Assembly (NCBI GenBank): GCA_016191525.1
Contig: JACPOK010000019.1
Span: forward strand, 620,001-684,000
Direction: 5' to 3'
Source of the DNA: Burkholderiales bacterium
GTDB lineage: Bacteria; Pseudomonadota; Gammaproteobacteria; Burkholderiales; Burkholderiaceae_C
Length of the DNA stretch: 64,000 nucleotides
Within the stretch, counting starts at the first letter, position 1. Each line of letters opens with the position of its first letter. Below the pieces are notes generated by a model. The model was not told the origin of the DNA. It did not search any database and saw nothing but the letters and a program-made list of their open reading frames with translations. The position numbers were made by a program, and so were the translations under genes. Positions 1 through 6,842 of this stretch are shown one piece after another.

Positions 1-315
1 TGCAGACAGGTTTCCAAAGCGCCGTCCACGAACTTCGCGTTCTTCAAGCTGGCCGGGTCTGAGGTGGAGGGCAAGACGGTTGTCCACAGCTTCACAGCCG
101 ACTCCGGAACAAAGACAGCCCGGGAAACCTGCGCAACCTGCGGCGAGATGCTTATGGACCGAACCGAAGCATTCCCGAAGATCATCGGTGTCGTGGCGGA
201 CAGGATTCAACTTCCGTACGAGTTTCAAGCACGGTGCCACGTCTGGGTTGAGAGCAAGTGTGCCGACGTCACAATCCCTGAAGGTGTCAAGGCATTCGCG
301 CGCAACATGCAATGA
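1..315 (+). CDS. GFA/CENP-V-family protein, 3' part
   Basis: The gene runs in from the left edge; the frame is open from base 1, so the N-terminus is missing. The visible 104 residues look like the C-terminal half of a GFA (glutathione-dependent formaldehyde-activating, CENP-V fold) domain. A FAFFKLAG-like strand is followed by a CATCG motif, the usual second zinc-binding Cys pair of this beta-tent fold (C-x-x-C-G), and then by a HVWVESK segment typical of the family end. Family members bind zinc, and a few act on glutathione adducts; most have no assigned substrate. Cytoplasmic. The internal ATG at 64 is not taken as the start because the frame is clearly coding before it. Confidence 0.75.
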   Translation, partial: CRQVSKAPSTNFAFFKLAGSEVEGKTVVHSFTADSGTKTARETCATCGEMLMDRTEAFPKIIGVVADRIQLPYEFQARCHVWVESKCADVTIPEGVKAFARNMQ

Positions 316-479
316 GTGCCTAACCCTTCCGCCGACACCAATTCCGAAAGCGTTCACGCTTCTTGCATGCGCCCTGCAGCCCGGAAATGCCCCGCAAGCC
401 GCGCCAGGCCTGTATCCCGGATTTGGCCCGCGCGCGCCGCATAGCCGCTTTCCCTGCGGATTTCGCCGGCCGCACGGCC

Positions 480-503
480 ATATTTCAAGAAACGTTGAAA
501 TAT
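480..503. promoter_or_regulatory. 24-bp inverted repeat in gene-free gap
   Basis: The 303-bp gap between 316 and 618 carries no convincing gene. It contains a perfect inverted repeat, ATATTTCAA / TTGAAATAT, with a 6-base centre. It is AT-rich in a GC-rich setting and lies about 115 bp upstream of the membrane-protein gene. Its size and symmetry suit a dimeric repressor operator, but no regulator gene is adjacent, so the role is a guess. Confidence 0.35.
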
Positions 504-618
504 CAGCAGCGTGAGTCAGTGCGTGCAGAATTGGTGCCGTCATATCGCCCGTAAGAACCACAGGCCCCTTGCACTGGTCCTTTATGTCAAACGGCATTCA
601 ACTTTCACGGGAGACCCC

Positions 619-1080
619 ATGAATCTTTTCGCTGAGGCACTGGCTTTTTTTTCCGCCGCGGGCCTGGCGCTGTTCGTGGGCGCTCTGCTGACGGAGGCCA
701 TGGTGCTGGTTCCCATGTGGCGCACGCTGCAGCCGCAGGAGTTCTTCACGCTGCACGCGGCGCACGCCCATCGCCTGTACACGTTCTTTGCGCCGCTCAC
801 TGTGGGCGCAACGCTTCTCGCGGTGGGCGCCGCGATCGCATCCGTCGCCACCGGTGGCCCGCTGATCTCCGCATCGGTTGCCGCCGGCGTTCTCGCGCTG
901 GTCATTCTTTCTACGTACGGCCTGTACTTCCAGCGGGCCAACGCCAGCTTTTCCGACGGAAGCCTCACGCACGAAGCCCTTCCGGCGGAGCTGGCGCGCT
1001 GGGCTTCGTGGCATTGGTTTCGCACGGCCGTCGGCCTTGTAGCGCTTGCCTCGGCGTTGCTGGCATTGCGTGGCAGGTGA
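619..1080 (+). CDS. small four-helix membrane protein (DUF1772-like)
   Basis: A 153-residue protein with four predicted membrane helices at about residues 5-28, 52-78, 82-105 and 133-152, and charged loops between them. Length and the helix layout, with a conserved-looking Gly/Ala-rich first helix, resemble the DUF1772/anthrone-oxygenase-like superfamily, whose bacterial members are mostly uncharacterised. The ATG at 619 is chosen because the membrane helix starts immediately after it; the frame is open further upstream without a plausible N-terminus. The DinB-like gene follows after 7 bases, so the two are probably co-transcribed. No catalytic residues can be assigned. Confidence 0.6.
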   Translation: MNLFAEALAFFSAAGLALFVGALLTEAMVLVPMWRTLQPQEFFTLHAAHAHRLYTFFAPLTVGATLLAVGAAIASVATGGPLISASVAAGVLALVILSTYGLYFQRANASFSDGSLTHEALPAELARWASWHWFRTAVGLVALASALLALRGR

Positions 1081-1087
1081 GCTTCCC

Positions 1088-1594
1088 ATGATCACCGCCT
1101 CCCACAGCCAGCTGATGGCCCAATACAACGAGTGGATGAACTCCCGCCTGTACGCGCTATGCGCGTCACTGCCTGACGAGGAGCTGCGCAAGGACCGTGG
1201 CGCGTTCTTCCAGTCGATCTACGCCACCCTCAATCACATCGCCTTCGGCGACCTGGCTTTCCTGTCCCGTTTCACCGGCAACCCGGCCGTGGTGCCCGAA
1301 CCCCGCGCGGATCTTTTTGGTTCGTTCGATCGCTTGAAGGCGGAGCGCGCGGCGCTGGACCAACGCCTCCTGGCCTGGTCGGCATCGCTCTCCCAGGAAT
1401 GGCTGGCGGAGCCGCTGACCTACACGAGCAAAATCGATGGCAAGGCCAGAACGATGCCGAAGTGGGTGCTTGTCACGCACATGTTCAATCACCAGACGCA
1501 TCACCGGGGGCAGGTGACTACACTGCTGTCGCAAAGGGGGCTGGATGTGGGTACGACCGACATCCCGTTCATGCCGCAATTTGATGCGTTCTGA
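1088..1594 (+). CDS. DinB-family protein
   Basis: A 168-residue protein of the DinB four-helix-bundle family, related to the metal-dependent YfiT/DinB enzymes. The family's metal-binding His pattern is visible: NHIAFGD at about residues 52-58, and a C-terminal HMFNHQTHHRGQ motif at about 135-146 that carries the usual HxxxH ligands. Bacterial members are often stress-linked or act as thiol-dependent S-transferases, but substrates are rarely known. It starts 7 bases after the membrane-protein stop codon. Length is normal for the family. Confidence 0.8.
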   Translation: MITASHSQLMAQYNEWMNSRLYALCASLPDEELRKDRGAFFQSIYATLNHIAFGDLAFLSRFTGNPAVVPEPRADLFGSFDRLKAERAALDQRLLAWSASLSQEWLAEPLTYTSKIDGKARTMPKWVLVTHMFNHQTHHRGQVTTLLSQRGLDVGTTDIPFMPQFDAF

Positions 1595-1646
1595 CGCTGA
1601 CCTGCGCGATACTGCGGGTCCCGCCACCGTCTTGAAAGGAAGTGCG

Positions 1647-2018
1647 ATGAAATCTGTACGAATGCGCCTGTCGCCCGCGGCGTTCATCGCCGCCTCCCTG
1701 CTGTGTGCCAATGCGTGGGCCACGTCGCCCGCTGCCGACGACTTCGCGGCAGCGCGCAAGGCGACTTGCCCCGAACTGGTCGACGCCTGGAGGACCACCA
1801 GCGCCGCCGAGCGCAAGGTGGCGGCCGCCCTCAAGGATTCCAAAGGCAACACCGTCAAGACCAACGTGCTGGGCGTCGCCACGCTGGCGGTGCTCGGCAT
1901 CGGCTTTTTCACCTGGGACGACAACGCCGACGCCGAGGAGAACCTGGCCGACCTGCGCAACGACCTGAACATCATCACCACGGTGGCGGCAGAGAAGAAG
2001 TGCGAGCTGCCCAAATAG
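1647..2018 (+). CDS. secreted hypothetical protein
   Basis: A 123-residue protein with a clear Sec signal peptide: MKSVRMRLS, a hydrophobic stretch, then an ANAWA cleavage site near residue 26. The mature part has one Cys near each end (TCPEL and KKCELPK), possibly a disulfide, and a second hydrophobic stretch around NVLGVATLAVLGIGFF that could be a membrane anchor. The start has a GGAAG Shine-Dalgarno sequence 5 bases upstream. I do not recognise a family, and it has no obvious functional link to its neighbours. Confidence 0.65.
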   Translation: MKSVRMRLSPAAFIAASLLCANAWATSPAADDFAAARKATCPELVDAWRTTSAAERKVAAALKDSKGNTVKTNVLGVATLAVLGIGFFTWDDNADAEENLADLRNDLNIITTVAAEKKCELPK

Positions 2019-2034
2019 TCCGCACGCTGGCGCC

Positions 2035-2502
2035 ATGACTGACCGCTCCACCGTTGCCAGCATCTACAAGTACGCCGCCATCAGCGACAGCCTGGCCACG
2101 GCCGGCCAGCCGTCTGAAATCCAGATGGCCGCGGTGGCGCGCGACGGCTTTGCCAGCGTGATCAACCTGGCCCTGCATGACGACCCGCGCTATTCGCTGC
2201 CCGACGAGGCGGCGCTGGTGCAGTCGCTGGGCATGAACTACGTGCACATCCCCGTGCCGTTCGACGCGCCCGCTGAGGAACACCTGCTGGCTTTCTTCGA
2301 CGCGATGGAAAGGCACGAAGGCGGCAAACTGCTGGTGCACTGCGCCGCCAACATCCGCGTTTCTTCTTTCCTGGGCCTGTACCGCGTGATGAAGAAGGGC
2401 GAAGACGAGCAAGCCGCCTTCGCGCAGATGAGGGCGCTGTGGGAACCCAACCCCGTGTGGGCCGCCTTCATCGCGGCCATGCTGCGCAAGGGCGCGCCAT
2501 GA
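2035..2502 (+). CDS. protein-tyrosine-phosphatase-like protein with atypical P-loop
   Basis: A 155-residue protein with the dual-specificity phosphatase layout: N-terminal YKYAAISDSLATAGQP, the FASVINL strand, then the P-loop HCAANIRVSS at residues 102-111. Canonical phosphatases have C-x5-R; here the Arg follows the Cys after only four residues (C103, R108). The same kind of compact loop occurs, as I recall, in a proteobacterial subfamily annotated as protein tyrosine phosphatase family, so it need not be a mutation. Activity is uncertain. Its stop overlaps the start of the RidA-like gene by 4 bases (ATGA), which suggests translational coupling. Confidence 0.7.
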   Translation: MTDRSTVASIYKYAAISDSLATAGQPSEIQMAAVARDGFASVINLALHDDPRYSLPDEAALVQSLGMNYVHIPVPFDAPAEEHLLAFFDAMERHEGGKLLVHCAANIRVSSFLGLYRVMKKGEDEQAAFAQMRALWEPNPVWAAFIAAMLRKGAP

Positions 2503-2855
2503 CCATCCAGCGCTGGCCCGGCGGCGGGCCCGGCCGCAGCCGCACCGTGGCCCTTGGCGGCCTGGTGTGGACAGTGGCCAATGCCAGCGACAGCGCGGCT
2601 GATTTCGGCGAGCAGGTGGCGCAAAGCCTGGCCATGCTGGAGCAGCATTTGGTGGAGGGCGGCTCGGCCCGCACGCACATGCTCTCGCTGCAGGTGATGC
2701 TGGCCGACATCGCCCAGCGGGGCGAGTTCGGCGCCCTGTGGCGCGCCTGGATCGGCCCCGATCCGCAGCACTGGCCGCAACGCGCCTGCTTCCAGGCGGC
2801 ACTGGCGCCCGGCCTGCTGGTGGAGCTGGTGGTGACTGCCGCCGCCCTCAAGTAA
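2499..2855 (+). CDS. RidA/YjgF-family protein
   Basis: A 118-residue protein of the RidA/YER057c/UK114 family. The expected strand order is visible: an N-terminal VALGGLVWTVANASDS segment, the helix carrying EQVAQSLAMLEQHL, the VMLADIAQRGEF turn, and the C-terminal HWPQRACFQAALAPGLLVELVVTA segment, which matches the family pattern around the substrate pocket. RidA enzymes deaminate reactive enamine/imine intermediates; the catalytic Arg usually found near the C-terminus (P-x-R-x-x-x) is represented here by PQRACFQ. The ATG start lies inside the stop of the phosphatase-like gene. Confidence 0.75.
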   Translation: MTIQRWPGGGPGRSRTVALGGLVWTVANASDSAADFGEQVAQSLAMLEQHLVEGGSARTHMLSLQVMLADIAQRGEFGALWRAWIGPDPQHWPQRACFQAALAPGLLVELVVTAAALK

Positions 2856-2907
2856 ACGCATTCCGGTTCGGGTAAGCCCGGATTTGTGTATCGATTTACT
2901 CAACTTA

Positions 2908-2921
2908 GGATAGCGCTATCC
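2908..2921. promoter_or_regulatory. 14-bp perfect palindrome upstream of hydrolase gene
   Basis: GGATAGCGCTATCC is a perfect palindrome ending 13 bases before the ATG of the lipoprotein hydrolase. It sits just upstream of the ribosome-binding site (GAGGAG, about 2924-2929). Its position suits a repressor operator controlling that gene. The regulator is unknown. Confidence 0.45.
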
Positions 2922-2934
2922 AAGAGGAGAGCAA

Positions 2935-4746
2935 ATGAACATCGATCGAGCAGGAATGCGGGTTCTGGCGGGCGCGGGCCTGGTGGCAATGGCCGTGGCG
3001 CTGGCGGCATGCGCCGGCGGGCCGGCGGGGCCGGCAGGATCGGGCGGTGCGGGCATGGCCTCCAGCCGTTATGCGGCCGTGCCCACGCCCACCATCACCG
3101 GGCCGGTGCCCAACGAGCCTTTTGGCAGCAACAGCCGCAACTGGCAGTTCTTCGCCACCGACGTGCACCTGGGCAGCCACGGCTACGTGGAGGAAGAGTT
3201 TTTCATCGAGGGCATGGCCAACGTCTATGACGCGCCCAGCGTCAACCCGGCCACGCCGCCTTCCGCCGCCGCCTCGGTCGTGTCGCCCAACCACCCGTAC
3301 AAGACGCGTTTCGTGGTGCGCCGGCCGGCTGACCCCGCCAAGTTCAACGGCATCGTGGTGGTGGAGTGGAACAACGTTTCCGATGCCTTCGACAACGAGT
3401 ATTTCTGGGTGCAGGCCAAGAACTACCTGCTGCGCGAGGGCTACGCCTGGGTGGGCCTGACGGCGCAGAACAACTCGGTGCTGGATGCCAACCGCGGCCT
3501 GAAGAAATTCAGCCCGGCGCGCTACGGCGCCATCGACCTCACGCATGGCGGCACCATCAAGGAAGACGCGTTGTCGTTCGACGTGTTCGCGCAGACCGTC
3601 AAGGCCGTGCGCGCGGTGCCGCGCGTGATGGGCAACCTGCCCGTCAAGCGCGTTCTCGGCGCGGGCATGTCGCAGTCCGGCGTGCGGCTGGGCGTGTATG
3701 CCAACTACCTGCACCAGCGCGCGCCCATCGTCGACGGCATCCTGCTGCACGTGCCGGCGCCCGGCATCCAGCCGCTGCGCACCGACCTGGACATCCCGGT
3801 GCTCAAGGTCTTCAGCGAGACCGAGGCGCGCACCGGGCCCGGCAACCTGGAGGCCGCGCAAACGCAGCCCGACACGCCGAAGATCCGCACCTGGTGGGCG
3901 GCCGGCACCGCGCACGGCGACGCCACTCACCGCATGGGCCGCACCGGGGTGCAGGCCCGCGACATCGGCTGGAGCGTGGGCACCGACACCTGCGGGCCCG
4001 ACGGCACCGTCACCACGCGGCCGCGCACACCGTTCCGCCACATCATCAGCGCCGCGGTGGACCACCTGAACCGCTGGGTCGACAAGGGCACGCCGCCGCC
4101 CGCCGCACCGGCGTTCGTGCTCACCGGCGCCTCACCCATGACCGTGGCGCGTGACAGCGCCGGCAACGCGCAGGGCGGCATCCGGCTGGCCGCAATGGAA
4201 GTGCCGGTGGCGCGCGCCAACGGCGGCGAATGCGGCATGAACGGCGCCTGGGTGCCCTTCACCACGGCGCAGCTGGCCGCGCTGTACCCCTCGCACGCCG
4301 ACTATGTGGCCAAGGTCACGGCCGCCGCCAACGCATCGGTGGCCGCAGGCTTTGTATTGCCCGAAGACGGGGCGGCCACCATCGCCGAAGCCAAGGCGTC
4401 GCTCTACGGCACGGGTCTGGAATGCGGCCCGCTGTGCCTGAGTGCCGGCCACCTGAAGCCTGATTTTTCCTCGACGGGCCTGCTGCGCGAATACACCTCG
4501 TACTACAGCATTGCCCGCGGTGATGCGCTGCTGGACGCCGTCGATGCCGCCCACCGCGCCGTGGCCACCGGCTATTCATCCACCGGCACCACCGCCAAAT
4601 GGAACTACGGCTTCGGCGTGGTGCACCTGCAGCGCTATATCGCGCTGGTGCGGCAGGCCGAAGTGGAGCAGCGCGTCACCCCCACCGCCGCCAACATGCT
4701 GATCAACCAGGCCAACAGCATCATCCGCGGGCTGCAGGCGCTGTAA
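2935..4746 (+). CDS. lipoprotein alpha/beta-hydrolase-domain protein
   Basis: A 603-residue exported protein. The N-terminus has a lipoprotein signal: basic start, hydrophobic core and lipobox LAAC with Cys26. A low-complexity Gly/Ala-rich linker follows. The body belongs to the large alpha/beta hydrolase-domain family found in many proteobacteria. It has a long N-terminal beta domain, FNGIVVVEWNNVS leading into the hydrolase core, and the nucleophile elbow GMSQSG at 244-249 (nucleophile S246). Substrates in this family are generally unknown; esters or lactones are plausible. A strong GAGGAG site precedes the ATG. A 14-bp palindrome just upstream suggests dedicated control. Monocistronic: no gene follows it for about 390 bp before the prophage. 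Confidence 0.75.
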   Translation: MNIDRAGMRVLAGAGLVAMAVALAACAGGPAGPAGSGGAGMASSRYAAVPTPTITGPVPNEPFGSNSRNWQFFATDVHLGSHGYVEEEFFIEGMANVYDAPSVNPATPPSAAASVVSPNHPYKTRFVVRRPADPAKFNGIVVVEWNNVSDAFDNEYFWVQAKNYLLREGYAWVGLTAQNNSVLDANRGLKKFSPARYGAIDLTHGGTIKEDALSFDVFAQTVKAVRAVPRVMGNLPVKRVLGAGMSQSGVRLGVYANYLHQRAPIVDGILLHVPAPGIQPLRTDLDIPVLKVFSETEARTGPGNLEAAQTQPDTPKIRTWWAAGTAHGDATHRMGRTGVQARDIGWSVGTDTCGPDGTVTTRPRTPFRHIISAAVDHLNRWVDKGTPPPAAPAFVLTGASPMTVARDSAGNAQGGIRLAAMEVPVARANGGECGMNGAWVPFTTAQLAALYPSHADYVAKVTAAANASVAAGFVLPEDGAATIAEAKASLYGTGLECGPLCLSAGHLKPDFSSTGLLREYTSYYSIARGDALLDAVDAAHRAVATGYSSTGTTAKWNYGFGVVHLQRYIALVRQAEVEQRVTPTAANMLINQANSIIRGLQAL

Positions 4747-4771
4747 GCCACCTTCGCTTGAAGACCTCGCG

Positions 4772-5010
4772 GCAAAGGCGAGGCCGGGCAGGCCGCGGCG
4801 CATCCACGAGGCGGTCAGCGCTTTGCGCTGACTTCCCTGGGTTTGTCCGTTCTTGCGGCCCGTCGCGAAACTCGCTGCGGGCCCGAAGGCCCCTCCGCTC
4901 AGACAGCCGCGACGAGTCAGTTCACGAAGCGCTGCGCGCGGCCGCAACAACGGACAAATCCAGGCGCCTCGCGAAATGATGCGCCGCGGCCTGCCCGGCC
5001 CCGCCTTTGC
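4772..5010. repeat. large near-palindromic host repeat, intact copy
   Basis: Nested inverted repeats fill the DNA after the hydrolase gene. The outer arms (4772-4804 and 4978-5010) are 33 bases each with one mismatch. The inner arms (4836-4860 and 4940-4964) are 25 bases with two mismatches. A core of about 70 bases (4862-4930) lies between them. The core recurs, inverted and about 90% identical by eye, just right of the prophage (46934-47000). This is a dispersed intergenic repeat of the host genome, not a gene; short open frames across it are not convincing. Confidence 0.8.
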
Positions 5011-5060
5011 AGAAATGGGGTTGGTGCGCCTGCGAATACCAACCACGCTGGCTGGCGCGG

Positions 5061-5137
5061 CAGGCGGTATCCGGCAGGGCCGATCTCTGCGGCGGCCGGG
5101 ATTTCCGGACTGGGGCCGGGCGCGCTTGCGCGCTTCG
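5061..5137. repeat. left half of a second host palindromic repeat, split by the prophage
   Basis: Bases 5061-5120 pair with 47002-47082 across the prophage. Both arms carry a GCGGTATCCGGCAGG-type segment and a CCGGGATTTCCGGACTGG-type segment in opposite orientation. The loop between the arms was the prophage target. Joining 5137 to 46939 restores an element like the intact copy at 4772-5010. Confidence 0.75.
5133..5137. repeat. left target-site duplication CTTCG
   Basis: CTTCG lies immediately outside the left terminus of the prophage and is repeated immediately outside the right terminus at 46934-46938. A 5-bp duplication is the hallmark of Mu-family transposition. Confidence 0.88.
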
Positions 5138-5160
5138 TGTAAACGGCCGCGATCGTAGAG
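5138..5160. repeat. prophage left terminal inverted repeat
   Basis: It begins TGTAAACGGCCGCGATC and aligns with the inverted right end at 46911-46933 (TGTGAACGGACACGATC) with only a few mismatches over 23 bases. It is the presumed end-binding and cleavage site for the transposase. Confidence 0.88.
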
Positions 5161-5194
5161 CACGGGGCTCACGATCTTGGAGCAAGGGGTGGGG

Positions 5195-5587
5195 CTACCC
5201 CTCCTCCGACTTATCAACAGGTGGCCCACTGGCAGCAGGAGCCTCGAATTCCGCCATCCCGATGGTAGTGAATACACCGTGCCGGCCGGCCGCTGGAAGC
5301 TCAACTTCTGCCTGGCTTTCGGGCAGCGCCCGCACCTCGCGGCTGGGCAGGTAAGGGGTGGCGCCGGGGTAGCTCGCCTCGGCGTATTCACGCTGCATCT
5401 TCCACCGGGTCAGCCGGGGCTTGGCCTTCGGCTTGGCGGGGTCAGCGGGCAGCCACCACTGGAAAAACTCGGTGTCCTTCATCCAGCCATCGTAGCGCCC
5501 GCCCACCTTCCGAAACCGACCCTCCAGATCGCCCCATACGCCCCGATCGGTCAGCGGCCGGTGCGGTAGTGGCGGGGTGGGGGTCAA
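5195..5587 (-). CDS. hypothetical protein at prophage left end
   Basis: The last gene of the leftward operon, 130 residues if read from the TTG at 5587; AAGG lies 4 bases upstream of it. No better ATG occurs before residue 36 (MKDTEFF), so the start is uncertain. The protein is Pro- and charge-rich with WMKDTEFFQWWLP and KPRLTRWKMQREYAE segments, and has no membrane segment. The position next to the phage end, downstream of a methylase, is where Mu keeps com/mom, but I see no resemblance to Mom. Unknown function. Confidence 0.55.
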   Translation of the reverse strand: MTPTPPLPHRPLTDRGVWGDLEGRFRKVGGRYDGWMKDTEFFQWWLPADPAKPKAKPRLTRWKMQREYAEASYPGATPYLPSREVRALPESQAEVELPAAGRHGVFTTIGMAEFEAPAASGPPVDKSEEG

Positions 5588-5605
5588 CGGGCCTTAAAAG
5601 CCCGT

Positions 5606-6379
5606 TTATTTGAAGTTCGAGATCAGCACCTCGCCGACCGCCTGGTTGTCCTTGGCGCTGATGCTGTACCTGGTCTTGACCGCCTCGATCCGGAAGTTGG
5701 CGAAGGTATCGCGCACGCCCTGGACGTCGTTCAGGCTCAGCAGGAACTTGCCCTTCACGCCGTCCAGCTGGTCAGCCAGGCGCCGGAAGTCTTCACGGGC
5801 AAACAGGCCGTCGCCGTAGTCGCGCTCGCTGCCCCAGTACGGCGGGTCGATGTAGAACAGCGTGCCCGGCTTGTCAAAGCGCTTTACCACCTCGGCATAG
5901 GGCTTGTTTTCGATGAAGACCCGGGCCAGCCGCAGGTGCGCCTCGCTCAGGTCTTCCTCGATCCGCAGCAGGTTGATCCGGGGCGGCGCCGTGGCCGCGA
6001 TCCCGAAGGTCGGCTTGGTCACCTTGGCCCCGAAGGCCGTCTTGGCCAGGAAGAAGAACCTGGCCGAGCGCTGGATGTCGGTCAAGGTGTCTGCCGGCGT
6101 CTTCATGAAGCGGTCGAACTCATCACGCGCCACGAGCATCCAGCGGAACTGGGTCACCAGCTCGGGCAGGTGATGCTTCACGCAGCGATACAGGGTGACC
6201 AGCTCGCGGTTGATGTCGTTGATGATCTCGACCTTGCTTTCCGGCTTTTTAAAGAGCACCCACGCGGCGCCTGCGAAAACCTCGCAGTAGGTCGTGTGGA
6301 CAGGCATGCGATCAACGATCTGATCTGCCAGCCGGCTTTTTCCGCCCAGCCAGGCCAATGGGCTTTTCTTCTCAATCAC
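5606..6379 (-). CDS. phage DNA adenine methylase, D12 (Dam-like) class
   Basis: A 257-residue N6-adenine methyltransferase of the D12 class. The AdoMet-binding motif LAWLGGKSRLADQI sits at the very N-terminus, CEVFAGAAWVLF follows, and the catalytic DPPY (DPPYWGSERDYG) is at about residues 178-181. The GTG at 6379 is preferred over the ATG at 6448 because GGAG stands 7 bases before it and the motif then sits at the usual distance from the N-terminus. Phage methylases of this type protect phage DNA from host restriction or affect gene timing. Here it takes the place of Mu's mom modification gene. The target sequence cannot be read from the gene. Confidence 0.88.
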   Translation of the reverse strand: MIEKKSPLAWLGGKSRLADQIVDRMPVHTTYCEVFAGAAWVLFKKPESKVEIINDINRELVTLYRCVKHHLPELVTQFRWMLVARDEFDRFMKTPADTLTDIQRSARFFFLAKTAFGAKVTKPTFGIAATAPPRINLLRIEEDLSEAHLRLARVFIENKPYAEVVKRFDKPGTLFYIDPPYWGSERDYGDGLFAREDFRRLADQLDGVKGKFLLSLNDVQGVRDTFANFRIEAVKTRYSISAKDNQAVGEVLISNFK

Positions 6380-6471
6380 TCGGCATCTCCGATAATGCCC
6401 TGGCCTGTACAGGTGGCAGGGTCTTAGGTCGATGCCGTGGACATTCACGGCGGAGGCGGGTGGTCAGGGTG

Positions 6472-6651
6472 TTAGCGCACCAGGTCCACTCGCCCTGTCT
6501 TTTTCCCAGCCCTCTCGGGCTCTTTGCCCCCCCACAGCGCAACCCAGAAGGTCACACAGGGCAGCAGGTTGATGCACCAGCGGCGATTGGCTGGCGACCA
6601 GTGCGCGCCGATCCACAGCGCGCCCCGATTTAGCAGCAGGCCGCAGCGCAT
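6472..6651 (-). CDS. small hydrophobic phage protein
   Basis: A 59-residue protein rich in Trp, with RGALWIGAHWSPANRRWCIN followed by LLPCVTFWVALWGG and a basic tail. The pattern recalls short proteins found at this place in other transposable phages, but no function is known. The ATG at 6651 is taken as the start: it comes 2 bases after the stop codon of the upstream small gene. An in-frame GTG at 6672 overlaps that gene and is less likely. The hydrophobic middle could associate with a membrane. Confidence 0.6.
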   Translation of the reverse strand: MRCGLLLNRGALWIGAHWSPANRRWCINLLPCVTFWVALWGGKEPERAGKKTGRVDLVR

Positions 6652-6653
6652 GG

Positions 6654-6842
6654 CTACTGGCACGTCTCGCACGTTTGGTCATCGCCCTTGCGCAACGGGC
6701 ATGCCGGCAGCGGCTCGTCGCTGTCCAGGCTGATGCCCCGGTCCAGCGGCTGGACGCGAGGCGCCGGAACCACTGAGGGCGTCGTGTTCAGGCTGCCGCC
6801 GCCATGCGGTTCGGTGGAAACGTAAATGGCCGGCGTGTTCAT
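6654..6842 (-). CDS. small hypothetical phage protein
   Basis: A 62-residue reading frame whose ATG overlaps the stop of the papain-like gene by 4 bases. Pro/Ser-rich in the first half, with a Cys-containing tail (CPLRKGDDQTCETC) that could bind a metal. No family recognised. The tight overlaps on both sides support it as a real coupled gene. Confidence 0.5.
   Translation of the reverse strand: MNTPAIYVSTEPHGGGSLNTTPSVVPAPRVQPLDRGISLDSDEPLPACPLRKGDDQTCETCQ

Noticed and set aside
2905..4065. 386-codon minus-strand frame
   Set aside because: Antisense to the lipoprotein hydrolase, which has a clear lipobox, nucleophile elbow and ribosome-binding site.
4747..5137. several short open frames after the hydrolase gene
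   Set aside because: They are by-products of the nested palindromes; no start signals or domains.
5185..5202. AGGGGT/ACCCCT hairpin at the end of the leftward operon
   Set aside because: No following T-run in the leftward direction and it overlaps the stop codon, so a terminator cannot be supported.
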